A stretch of 64,000 nt of DNA from the NCBI GenBank assembly GCA_018266915.1, contig JAFDZM010000104.1, positions 1 through 64,000 on the forward strand, given 5' to 3'. This DNA comes from Bacteroidota bacterium. Lineage in GTDB: Bacteria > Bacteroidota > Bacteroidia > Sphingobacteriales > Sphingobacteriaceae. The position numbers were made by a program, and so were the translations under genes. Positions 33,951-42,010 of this stretch are shown in pieces. The notes beneath the pieces are model-generated. The model searched no databases, was not told where the DNA came from, and was given only the letters and a program-made list of their open reading frames with translations. How positions within the stretch are numbered: position 1 is the stretch's first letter; each line of letters begins with the position of its first letter.

Positions 33951-35006
33951 ATGCCATCTCATGAACAATATATGCAGCGCTGTATCGAACTCGCTGAATT
34001 AGGCGCAGGTAGTGTAAGCCCTAATCCGATGGTGGGTGCGGTAATTATTCACGAAGATAATATTATAGGTGAGGGCTTCCACCAGCAATACGGTCAGGCA
34101 CATGCTGAGGTAAATGCAATAAACCAGGCGCTTGACAAGTTTGAAGATGCCGAAGAGGTTTTAAAACAATCAACCATTTATGTTTCCCTGGAACCTTGTG
34201 CCCATTATGGTAAAACTCCTCCTTGTGCCGATCTGATTATCAAGCATGGTATTCCAAAAGTAATAGTTGGTTGCCGCGACCCATTTGCACAGGTTGATGG
34301 TAAAGGAATAGAAAAATTACAGGAAGCAGGTATAGAGGTTATAGTAGGTGTTTTAGAGCCGGAATGCCAGTGGCTCAACCGTCGTTTTTTTACGCGGGTG
34401 CAAAAGCAAAGGCCCTACGTGATACTGAAGTGGGCGCAAACTAATGACGGTTACTTCGCTCCGGATGATAAAAGTCAGTTTTGGATAACAGGTGAAGAAT
34501 CCCGCAGACTGGTTCATCAATGGCGTAGTGAAGAGGACGCAATATTAGTTGGAAAGCATACGGCTGCTATTGATAATCCGCAATTGAATACTCGTTATTG
34601 GCCAGGTAAATCGCCTAAAAGGATAGTGATCGACAGAAAATTGGAGTTAAGTAAAAACTTAAATATACACGATCAAAATATTGAAACACTGATTTTTAAT
34701 GAAGTGAAAACTGATATTGACGGGAAAGTTAAGTATATTGCCCTGGAAGACTTTGACCGTTTTGTTCCGCAGTATATTTTGTTCCAGTTATATATGCAGG
34801 ATATCCAGTCGGTGATCATTGAAGGCGGCGCACATACTTTGAACAGCTTCATCAATGAAGGTCTTTGGGACGAGGCCAGAGTGTTTACAGGTGAGGCGGT
34901 ATTGGGACATGGTATAAAAGCGCCTCAGATCAATGGCATTTCGAGCAGGGAACAAATTGTGGGGACGGATCGTTTAAAATTCTTTTATCACAAGCCTGTT
35001 AATTAA
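33951..35006 (+). CDS. ribD: Bifunctional riboflavin deaminase/reductase
   Basis: RibD performs the second and third steps of riboflavin synthesis. The 351-residue protein has an N-terminal zinc deaminase (GAGSVSPNPMVGAVI, HAEVNAI near residue 50, PCAHYGKTPPCADLI near 82) and a C-terminal DHFR-like reductase (RPYVILKWAQTNDGYF, HQWRSEEDAILVG, IEGGAHTLNSFI). Length is as expected. The EamA gene follows with a TAATG overlap, so the pair is translationally coupled. No FMN riboswitch fits in the short leader. Confidence 0.95.
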   Translation: MPSHEQYMQRCIELAELGAGSVSPNPMVGAVIIHEDNIIGEGFHQQYGQAHAEVNAINQALDKFEDAEEVLKQSTIYVSLEPCAHYGKTPPCADLIIKHGIPKVIVGCRDPFAQVDGKGIEKLQEAGIEVIVGVLEPECQWLNRRFFTRVQKQRPYVILKWAQTNDGYFAPDDKSQFWITGEESRRLVHQWRSEEDAILVGKHTAAIDNPQLNTRYWPGKSPKRIVIDRKLELSKNLNIHDQNIETLIFNEVKTDIDGKVKYIALEDFDRFVPQYILFQLYMQDIQSVIIEGGAHTLNSFINEGLWDEARVFTGEAVLGHGIKAPQINGISSREQIVGTDRLKFFYHKPVN

Positions 35007-35878
35007 TGTTTTATATTTTCCTAAGTATTTGTTGTAGCGTTACCGTGTCGGTGCTGTTGAAACTCGCCAAACGGTACCAGATTGATGTCTATCAGGCTAT
35101 CACCTGGAATTACTCCGCGGCTATATTCCTTACCTGGTTATTTTTCAGACCGCATTTCGCTGGTTTGCAGGGGGCTCCGATTCTAACTTATGCAAGCCTG
35201 GGAGTACTTCTTCCATTATTATTTATCATCATCGCCTCATCAATTACCCTGACTGGAATTGTACGTACAGATGTAGCCCAGCGCCTTTCCTTGTTTATAC
35301 CTGTTCTGTCATCATATGTAATATTTGGCGAGGTTTTAAACGGAATAAAGATCACAGGGATATCTATCGGCATTATTGCTATGCTTTGCCTTATCCCCTG
35401 GAAGCAGAAACGTGCGGTAAGAAGACGATCTACCAATTCCTGGCTTTATTTGGTGATGATCTTTATTGGCATGGGAGTGATTGATGTGCTTTTAAAACAG
35501 ATCGCCAAATTCACAGCGGTTCCATTTACTACTTCGCTTTTCATCGTTTTTAGCTTCGCTTTTTTGGTTTCATTCATAGGTTTGCTCTATATGGTTTTCA
35601 CCAAAAAGATGCGTTTTTCATGGCCGCATATTCTTATTGGCTGGGTGTTAGGTGCAGCTAATTTTGGTAACATTCTGTTCAATATAAAAGCGCATAAGGC
35701 TTTGGCCGATCATCCTTCAACTGTATTCTCCATCATGGACATCGGCGTTATCATAGCGGGTTCCTTAGTAGGCTTGTTTATTTTCAGAGAGAAATTGAGC
35801 CGTCTTAACGTTGGTGGTATTATCTTAGCAATCGTCGCCATCGTAATTATTTACTTTCCTGAAATCTTCAATTTCTAA
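35006..35878 (+). CDS. EamA/DMT-superfamily transporter
   Basis: A 290-residue membrane protein with about ten helices in two similar halves (FYIFLSICCSVTVSVLLKLA at the start; GSLVGLFIFREKLSRLNVGGI near the end is typical of the second EamA repeat). DMT transporters export or import small metabolites. Overlap with ribD hints at a link with flavin metabolism, but the substrate cannot be deduced. Confidence 0.85.
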   Translation: MFYIFLSICCSVTVSVLLKLAKRYQIDVYQAITWNYSAAIFLTWLFFRPHFAGLQGAPILTYASLGVLLPLLFIIIASSITLTGIVRTDVAQRLSLFIPVLSSYVIFGEVLNGIKITGISIGIIAMLCLIPWKQKRAVRRRSTNSWLYLVMIFIGMGVIDVLLKQIAKFTAVPFTTSLFIVFSFAFLVSFIGLLYMVFTKKMRFSWPHILIGWVLGAANFGNILFNIKAHKALADHPSTVFSIMDIGVIIAGSLVGLFIFREKLSRLNVGGIILAIVAIVIIYFPEIFNF

Positions 35879-35892
35879 GCGATATTTGCCGG

Positions 35893-36507
35893 ATGCTTTT
35901 TGAGGATACTTATTTAACCATTGAAGCCAAGAGTGAAGGTATATTCCGTGATCGCGGCAGCAAATTCCTGGGTTATGCTTATCCGGTTTTATCTGATCAG
36001 GATATTAAAACCATCATCGCCGACCTTAAGAAGGAGCATCCCAAAGCTAATCACCATTGCTGGGCTATGCGATGGACTAGCGATCGCTCCGTTTTCAAAC
36101 TAAATGATGACGGCGAACCTTCAGGCACGGCCGGCCGACCAATACTGAATACTTTGCTGTCAAAAAATATCACCAACGTAGCAGTGGTAGTAGTTCGTTA
36201 TTTCGGTGGTACTTTATTGGGTGTCCCGGGGTTGATCAATGCCTATAAATCTGCAACAGAATTGGCGCTTGCTGAGGCTAAGATAATCGAAAAAACCGTT
36301 AACGATGTTTATACCATCGCGTTCGATTATTTGCAGATGAATGAGGTGATGCGGATTGTTAAGGACGATAATCTGCAGCTATTAGAACAGGCTTTTGATA
36401 ACAGTTGCTCCATAAAAATTTCCGTCCGTAAAATGCAGGTAAATCACGTTATCGCGAAACTTCAAAAACTCACCTCAATCAAAATAAAATACGATTATAG
36501 CATCTGA
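35893..36507 (+). CDS. YigZ/IMPACT family protein
   Basis: A 204-residue protein with the IMPACT signature NDDGEPSGTAGRPIL and VVVVRYFGGTLLGVPGL in its N-terminal domain, and a C-terminal ferredoxin-like domain. YigZ-type proteins are widely conserved but their biochemical role is unsettled; eukaryotic IMPACT regulates translation. It follows the transporter by 14 bases and is probably co-transcribed with ribD. Confidence 0.9.
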   Translation: MLFEDTYLTIEAKSEGIFRDRGSKFLGYAYPVLSDQDIKTIIADLKKEHPKANHHCWAMRWTSDRSVFKLNDDGEPSGTAGRPILNTLLSKNITNVAVVVVRYFGGTLLGVPGLINAYKSATELALAEAKIIEKTVNDVYTIAFDYLQMNEVMRIVKDDNLQLLEQAFDNSCSIKISVRKMQVNHVIAKLQKLTSIKIKYDYSI

Positions 36508-36587
36508 TTAATCTTTTAAAATCAGTGGCTTTATCGTGTCGATTTTATCTTTCCGATTACCGCTTATTTGCCTTATTTTAGTCGGGC

Positions 36588-37946
36588 ATGCAATCATTCG
36601 AGATCAATAAGGAAGACCTGGAGCGCATCAAAACCGCACTTGAGGGCAATGATGCTGAATTAGAGAAAGTTCTGCAGGAGTACCACGCTTCTGAGATTGC
36701 CATATTATTCGAAAGACTTCCTGTTGAATCGCGCGAAAGAATCATCAATATTTTACCATCTGACGAAGCATCCGAAGTGATTGCTGAAATGCATGAGGAG
36801 CAGGAGCCAGGTGAGTTGTTGATCAGCCTTGATCCGGAGAAACGTTCGGAGATAATTGAAGAACTGGATTATGACGATGCGACGGACATCATTTCCCAGC
36901 TGGACGAAGAAGACCAGCAGGAAATTCTGGAAGATATTGATGAGGAAGATGCCAGCAATATCCGTGCCTTATTAAGCTATCCCGAGGATACCGCGGGTGG
37001 TATCATGAACTCCGAGGTTATCAAGGTAAATATCAACCAAAACAAAAAGGATGCTTTGGAAGATATTATACGCCAGTCGGAGGAGATGGAGGAATTTTAT
37101 ACCATTTATGTGGTGGATAACGATAATATGCTGAAGGGTATACTTTCGGTTAAGTCAATCCTGAAAGCTCCCGCATACGCCCGTGTTGCTGAACTGGTAA
37201 ACCGCGATTTTGTTTATGTAAAAGCCGAACTTGACCAGGAAGATGTAGCTGGTTTGATCTCCCAATATAACCTAACCACCATACCTGTTGTCGACGACCA
37301 TATGAAATTACTTGGGCGCATTACTGTCGATGATATCATGGACGTAATGGAGCAGGAAAGTACCGAGGATATCTTAAAGATATCGGGTGTGTCTGAAGAT
37401 GAGGAATTGAGTGGTAATTGGAAGGCTGCTGTAAAAAGCCGCTTACCATGGCTGGTGATCAACCTGGCAACCGCCTATCTTGCAGCGTCTATTATCAGGC
37501 ATTTTGATTCAACAGTTGCTTTGCTGCCGCAGATCGCGGCCTACATGACCATTATAGCCGGTATGGGTGGAAATTCAGCTACGCAGGCTTTGGCGGTAAC
37601 AGTAAGACGTATTTCTTTAAGTGACCTGACCGATAGGCAAGCTTATAATACTGTTTTAAAGGAATTTTTGGTTGGATTGATTAACGGTGCAGCCAACGGC
37701 TTGATCGTTTTTGCAATAGCCCTAATGTATGATGCCGATCCAATGTTGGGTTTGGTATTGTTCCTGGCGATGACCGGCAACCTGGTGATAGCCGGATTGA
37801 CAGGATCATCCATACCATTGATATTAAAAAGGGTAGGCATCGACCCTGCAGTCGCCTCCTCTATCATCATAACAACATTTACCGATTGTGCCGGCTTTTT
37901 ACTGCCACTTTACCTTGCTACTAAGCTTTTGTTGCACCATAATTAA
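36588..37946 (+). CDS. mgtE: MgtE-family magnesium transporter
   Basis: A 452-residue Mg2+ channel. The acidic N-domain (residues about 5-130, LEKVLQEYHASEIAILFERL and DEEDQQEILEDIDEEDASN) and two CBS domains (about 135-255) form the cytosolic Mg2+ sensor. The pore domain starts near residue 285 with five helices, including the family motifs IIAGMGGNSATQALAVTVR and TDCAGFLLPLYLATK. No Mg2+ riboswitch is evident in the 80-base leader. Confidence 0.93.
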   Translation: MQSFEINKEDLERIKTALEGNDAELEKVLQEYHASEIAILFERLPVESRERIINILPSDEASEVIAEMHEEQEPGELLISLDPEKRSEIIEELDYDDATDIISQLDEEDQQEILEDIDEEDASNIRALLSYPEDTAGGIMNSEVIKVNINQNKKDALEDIIRQSEEMEEFYTIYVVDNDNMLKGILSVKSILKAPAYARVAELVNRDFVYVKAELDQEDVAGLISQYNLTTIPVVDDHMKLLGRITVDDIMDVMEQESTEDILKISGVSEDEELSGNWKAAVKSRLPWLVINLATAYLAASIIRHFDSTVALLPQIAAYMTIIAGMGGNSATQALAVTVRRISLSDLTDRQAYNTVLKEFLVGLINGAANGLIVFAIALMYDADPMLGLVLFLAMTGNLVIAGLTGSSIPLILKRVGIDPAVASSIIITTFTDCAGFLLPLYLATKLLLHHN

Positions 37947-37964
37947 AGCAACAAAGCTTTTCTA

Positions 37965-37972
37965 TAAATTTG
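37965..37972 (+). promoter_or_regulatory. Possible -7 box of bioB
   Basis: TAAATTTG, perfect TAnnTTTG, 19 bases before the bioB ATG. The nearest TTG is about 30 bases upstream, too far for the usual spacing. Confidence 0.3.
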
Positions 37973-37991
37973 AATAATTAAACTGAAACGA

Positions 37992-38996
37992 ATGACAGAG
38001 ATTAGAAACAATTGGACGAAGGAAGAAATTGCTGAAATATATCATAAACCACTGCTCGACCTGATTTACGAGGCGGCAACCGTACATCGCGAAAATAAAG
38101 ACTACTCAGAAGTACAGATAAGCTCACTGATATCCATTAAAACCGGTGGTTGCCCGGAGGATTGTGCTTATTGTCCTCAAGCGGCACGTTATAATACCGG
38201 CGTGAATGTTCACGCGATGATGCCGACCGAAGAAGTGATTGCTGCTGCTGAAAAAGCGAAGGCTGGTGGGGCATCAAGATTATGCATGGGCGCTGCATGG
38301 CGCGAGGTGCGCGATAACCGCGACTTCGACAAAGTGATCGACATGGTAAAAGCGGTGAACGATCTGGATATGGAAGTTTGCTGTACATTGGGTATGCTAA
38401 CTGAAAATCAGGCACAACGTTTGGCCGATGCAGGTTTATATGCCTACAATCATAACCTGGATACTTCAGAGGATGATTATAAACGCATCATCACTACCCG
38501 TACCTACGATGACCGGTTGAAAACTTTAGAGCATGTGCGTAAAGCAAAAATTACAGTTTGCAGTGGCGGTATCATTGGTTTAGGAGAAAAGGTTGAGGAC
38601 CGTATTTCGATGCTGAAAACATTGTCTAATCTGCCTAAACATCCGGAGTCAGTGCCGATCAATGCTTTAGTTCCCGTACAGGGTACACCATTAGCCGATC
38701 AGCCACGCGTTCCGGTTTGGGATATGGTGCGTATGATTGCTACTACACGCATCATCATGCCAAAAACAGTAGTGCGTTTATCGGCGGGCCGTACGGAAAT
38801 GAGTCTGGTAGAACAAGCGTTATGCTTTATGGCAGGCGCTAACTCTATATTTGCCGGGGAGAAACTATTAACTACGCCAAACCCATCATTTGATACTGAT
38901 ATGGCTATGTTTGAGCTATTGGGATTGAAACCACGGGCTGCCTTTAAGAATGGCAGACCGGGGAAGGCACAGGAAGCAGTTGAGGTTCAAAACTAA
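37992..38996 (+). CDS. bioB: Biotin synthase
   Basis: A 334-residue radical-SAM enzyme inserting sulfur into dethiobiotin. The [4Fe-4S] motif is GGCPEDCAYCPQA (C54, C58, C61), and further family motifs are present (MGAAWREVRDNRDFD, YNHNLDTSEDDY, CSGGIIGLGE, RLSAGRTEM). The second-cluster cysteines are in EVCCTLG and CSGG. No other bio genes are adjacent. The histidine phosphatase gene starts five bases after its stop, so the two are probably co-transcribed. Confidence 0.96.
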   Translation: MTEIRNNWTKEEIAEIYHKPLLDLIYEAATVHRENKDYSEVQISSLISIKTGGCPEDCAYCPQAARYNTGVNVHAMMPTEEVIAAAEKAKAGGASRLCMGAAWREVRDNRDFDKVIDMVKAVNDLDMEVCCTLGMLTENQAQRLADAGLYAYNHNLDTSEDDYKRIITTRTYDDRLKTLEHVRKAKITVCSGGIIGLGEKVEDRISMLKTLSNLPKHPESVPINALVPVQGTPLADQPRVPVWDMVRMIATTRIIMPKTVVRLSAGRTEMSLVEQALCFMAGANSIFAGEKLLTTPNPSFDTDMAMFELLGLKPRAAFKNGRPGKAQEAVEVQN

Positions 38997-39001
38997 AATA
39001 C

Positions 39002-39556
39002 ATGAAAAACTGCATGCGCCTTGCTTTTCTGTTATTAATCCTTTGCGGATCATTTACGATAGGCTCATGTCAGAAAAAATCATTACGGGTCGTCATTATC
39101 AGGCATGGTGAAAAGCCTGATAATGGCGATAACCTGAATTGCCAGGGACTGAACCGGGCCATGGCTTTGCCAAAAGTTCTGTTTGCCAAGTATGGTGAAG
39201 CAAATGAGATTTATATCCCTACGGTTAATGCAGGTAATAAAACCAAATCCGCCAGGATGTTTCAAACTATTACACCTTATGCAGTAAAGTATAATTTGGA
39301 TATCAACAGCAATTACGATGCGGAAGATTATAAGCATATCGCTAAAGATGTGTTTCAGCAAAAAGGAACTGTGATATTATGCTGGGAGCACAATGCTATT
39401 TCGCATCTTGCTAAAGCTCTGGGCGTACAGGGAAATATCAGGAATTGGCCCGATAGCGATTTCGACAGCATCTGGATTATTACCTATAAAAACGGGGAAG
39501 CTACTTTAACAGCAGATAAGGAAGGGCTAAATCCATCGTCGGGGTGTGCCTTTTAG
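39002..39556 (+). CDS. Histidine-phosphatase-like lipoprotein
   Basis: A 184-residue protein with lipobox (FTIGSC) and a phosphoglycerate-mutase-like N-terminus, VVIIRHGEKPDNGDN, which carries the phospho-accepting His. The second His could be in CWEHNAISHLAK (about 130). It probably acts on a phospho-ester outside the inner membrane; substrate unknown. It follows bioB directly. Its end is marked by the long heptad hairpin at 39568. Confidence 0.8.
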   Translation: MKNCMRLAFLLLILCGSFTIGSCQKKSLRVVIIRHGEKPDNGDNLNCQGLNRAMALPKVLFAKYGEANEIYIPTVNAGNKTKSARMFQTITPYAVKYNLDINSNYDAEDYKHIAKDVFQQKGTVILCWEHNAISHLAKALGVQGNIRNWPDSDFDSIWIITYKNGEATLTADKEGLNPSSGCAF

Positions 39557-39567
39557 TTAGAAATATA

Positions 39568-39651
39568 ATATCGAATCATGAATTTTGAATATCGAACGTC
39601 GAAGTGCAAGATTTCATAATTCGATATTCAAAATTCAGTGTTCGATATTTT
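39568..39651. repeat. Twelve heptads forming a long inverted repeat between convergent genes
   Basis: Twelve uninterrupted 7-base units (ATATCGA, ATCATGA, ATTTTGA, ATATCGA, ACGTCGA ... TAATTCG, ATATTCA, AAATTCA, GTGTTCG, ATATTTT). Arms 39567-39596 and 39620-39649 pair at 27 of 30 bases, including 17 in a row. The array fills the space between convergent genes and its last base is the first of the AurF-like stop codon. A bidirectional terminator role is likely. Confidence 0.85.
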
Positions 39652-40529
39652 CAGACCTTCGCACCCAAAAGCCAGCGCCAGGCCCAGCGTGTAGCACGGT
39701 TAAAGCCTTTCCATTCGTTTACAAAATCAATAATATCGTCAAGGCATTTCTCAGCAAATTTCTGCTTAAAGTTTTTGGCGGCAATTTTATAGACCTTGTC
39801 CGGATTTTCCAGTCCAATGCGCTCATATATTTCCGGTTTCACATACATGGTACGTACAAAAAGGATATTTCCTAATATTACATAACTATATAATGTGCGC
39901 TTAATATATCCTGCTTTAGCGGCGTAGGTTTTAAGCAGACTTTTAGTGAATAGGATGTGTCGTGCTTCCTCAATATTGTGTAGATCAAACATTTTCTTTA
40001 ATACCGGGTAGATATTCGGCGATTTACGGGCATGGTTACCATAAATATCTGTTACCAGTTCTACCGATACACTACCCATAAATAAATAATCAGCAGGCAG
40101 GTATTTATTGCTGAATTCACCCAGAAATTTATGTATGCCAGTTTGCTGGATCGGGCTGCCCCCGAGTTTAGCAATTGCTTGTCCAAACATTTCCTGGTGA
40201 CGAAATTCTTCTATCAACTCTCTTAACAGGAAACGGTGTTCTACATTATCCAACGGCAAAGTAAGAATATGCCGGGTCATGAATAAACAAAAAAGACATT
40301 CTCCCCAAGCGTAAGATGTGATTACTTGTACTAACTCATGGCGGCCAAGCTCTAATTTTTGTTTGGGTGTTAGCGTGCCGTAGATTTCAAGACCTTGCAA
40401 TGAAGTCAGTGTTTCAGGCAGGAATATATCATCAGTAGCAGGCTCCAGTTGCCATGGAATATAGGTTTCCGGCATCAGTGGGCGTTCCTTGCTGATCCTG
40501 ATTAAACGTTCTATTTCCTCTACTTCCAT
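39651..40529 (-). CDS. AurF-like diiron oxygenase family protein
   Basis: A 292-residue all-helical protein with the diiron ligands of the AurF/ferritin-like fold: LIEEFRHQEMFG (ExxRH) and NIEEARHILF (EExxRH), with further Glu in TSYAWGECL and VSVELVTDIYG. AurF oxidises aryl amines to nitro compounds; relatives have mostly unknown substrates. No biosynthetic cluster adjoins it. It converges with the histidine phosphatase gene across the heptad hairpin. Confidence 0.8.
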   Translation of the reverse strand: MEVEEIERLIRISKERPLMPETYIPWQLEPATDDIFLPETLTSLQGLEIYGTLTPKQKLELGRHELVQVITSYAWGECLFCLFMTRHILTLPLDNVEHRFLLRELIEEFRHQEMFGQAIAKLGGSPIQQTGIHKFLGEFSNKYLPADYLFMGSVSVELVTDIYGNHARKSPNIYPVLKKMFDLHNIEEARHILFTKSLLKTYAAKAGYIKRTLYSYVILGNILFVRTMYVKPEIYERIGLENPDKVYKIAAKNFKQKFAEKCLDDIIDFVNEWKGFNRATRWAWRWLLGAKV

Positions 40530-40629
40530 TACTCAAATTTCCGGTATTATCATTTTAAAGTCAAAACAAGATACGCTAAAACTATCGAACAAAGTACCGC
40601 GTTATATATTCGTGATAAGGTTTAGGTTA

Positions 40630-40686
40630 GTCCTGATGTAAAAATCAGGACGAGCTCCCTGCCGCCCGGTGGGGAGCTTTTTATTT
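40630..40686 (+). terminator. Paired hairpins with plus-strand T-run, no upstream plus-strand gene
   Basis: Hairpin 1 is GTCCTGAT / ATCAGGAC (40630-40651). Hairpin 2 is AGCTCCC / GGGAGCT (40653-40678), followed by TTTTTATTTT. On the plus strand it is a good intrinsic terminator, yet both neighbouring genes are on the minus strand. It may end an unannotated small RNA, or serve as the 3' region of the PAP2-like gene on the other strand. Confidence 0.55.
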
Positions 40687-40718
40687 TAAGGGACGGAAAT
40701 AAAAAGTAAAGGGTTGCC

Positions 40719-41351
40719 TTAGCTAAGCATATACTTAACACCCTTGAACACAGGGTAGATAATGATAGGTGCTGCGATTACATCAACAGTGTAGTGCACG
40801 TGCTGTACTAACAACAAACAAACTACAATGATGGTACCGGTAAGAGCCAGTAACTTATCCCATTTTCTTTCCAAACATAAAAATGCAAGGAACAGAATAG
40901 AGGTGTGACCTGAGAAGAACAGATCTTTAGTGATCGTACTTCTGCCATAAAAAACCGCAGTAAGCGGATCTGTTAAAACGATAAGCCCTTTTGGTGGTTC
41001 AAGCGGAAAAAGGCTGATTGCCAGTACGCGTAATATAGTAATGAATATAAATGTCCAGAGGTAGGTGATATAGATAGTGGGTTTTTCGATACCACGCCAT
41101 AAGGCATAAAAACCGATACCCCAGATCACAGTAAATATCTCCCATGAAACATCATGTGGAGGAATAGCCGCCAAGACCCAGTCATTCAGCAGGGCTCCAT
41201 CCCTTTTTTGTATCAGGTTAAAGAATGATGGCAGCATTAAGGAAATAATGATCATCAGTATCGACCCAATGATTAATTGGGTACGCTGAAGCTGCGAACT
41301 CCAGGTCATTTTCCAGTTTTTTCTTAACGCTATTGCAATTGGTCTTGCCAC
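40719..41351 (-). CDS. PAP2/sphingomyelin-synthase-like membrane phosphatase or transferase
   Basis: A 210-residue integral membrane protein with about five to six helices. FFSGHTSILFLAFL carries the SGHT part of the PAP2 motif and QHVHYTVDVIAAPII the C3 motif (His...D), the arrangement of the PAP2_C/sphingomyelin-synthase family. It would act on a lipid phosphate or transfer a headgroup; which cannot be told. GTG start at 41351. Confidence 0.82.
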   Translation of the reverse strand: MARPIAIALRKNWKMTWSSQLQRTQLIIGSILMIIISLMLPSFFNLIQKRDGALLNDWVLAAIPPHDVSWEIFTVIWGIGFYALWRGIEKPTIYITYLWTFIFITILRVLAISLFPLEPPKGLIVLTDPLTAVFYGRSTITKDLFFSGHTSILFLAFLCLERKWDKLLALTGTIIVVCLLLVQHVHYTVDVIAAPIIIYPVFKGVKYMLS

Positions 41352-41582
41352 TATTCTTCTTTTTTAAATCGGGGAGCAAAAATAACAATATAAATGAATT
41401 GTTAAGTTTACCTAAACTCTAAATTAATAACTAAGACGTAAAAAGAAAAAAATAGTTACATCCGGTAACGTTTTTCCTTTTCAGGCTGTCTTATAGATAT
41501 TGTACTTCATGTCTATTCTAATCTTCTTCATCTTACCACCTTTATATAAATTTATTAACTGATTATCAATAAGTTAATAAAA

Positions 41583-41622
41583 ATACTAATTGATTAGTTG
41601 TAATACTAATGTATTAGTATTA
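41583..41622 (+). promoter_or_regulatory. Tandem BlaI-type operators
   Basis: A perfect palindrome TAATACTAAT-GT-ATTAGTATTA at 41601-41622, and a second near-palindrome TACTAAT-TG-ATTAGTT at 41584-41599 (6 of 7 arm bases). They lie 25 bases before the BlaI-like ATG. BlaI/MecI repressors bind dyads with a TACTA/TAGTA core, so autoregulation of the operon is inferred. Confidence 0.72.
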
Positions 41623-41647
41623 GCTTAGATTTAAATTTTATAACGAC

Positions 41648-42010
41648 ATGCAAAAACTGGCGAAAAGGGAAGAGCAAATCATGCAGGTGTTCTGGACATT
41701 GGAGAAAGCTTTTATTAAGGAAGTGATCCCGGAGCTTCCTGATCCCAAACCGCACTATAACTCAGTGGCAACGATGGTGAAGATATTGGAAGACAAGGGT
41801 TTTCTTGCTCATGAGACTATTGGTAATATATATCGTTATTATCCAATCATTTCACGGAATGATTACCAGGGGCACGCGATGAAGGATATTGTTAGCCAAT
41901 ACTTCAATAATTCGTACCCAAGCATGCTGGCCTACTTCGCCAAAGAACAAAAACTATCCGAATCAGAATTAAACGAAATATTAGAAATCATTAAATCAGC
42001 AAAAAAATGA
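41648..42010 (+). CDS. BlaI/MecI/CopY-family repressor
   Basis: A 120-residue winged-helix repressor. LAKREEQIMQVFWTLEKAFI and SVATMVKILEDKGFLAHE are the family's helix-turn-helix and wing. BlaI proteins bind palindromic operators as dimers and are inactivated by cleavage under control of a BlaR1 sensor, here encoded immediately downstream with an ATGA overlap. Two dyads lie directly upstream. Confidence 0.92.
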   Translation: MQKLAKREEQIMQVFWTLEKAFIKEVIPELPDPKPHYNSVATMVKILEDKGFLAHETIGNIYRYYPIISRNDYQGHAMKDIVSQYFNNSYPSMLAYFAKEQKLSESELNEILEIIKSAKK

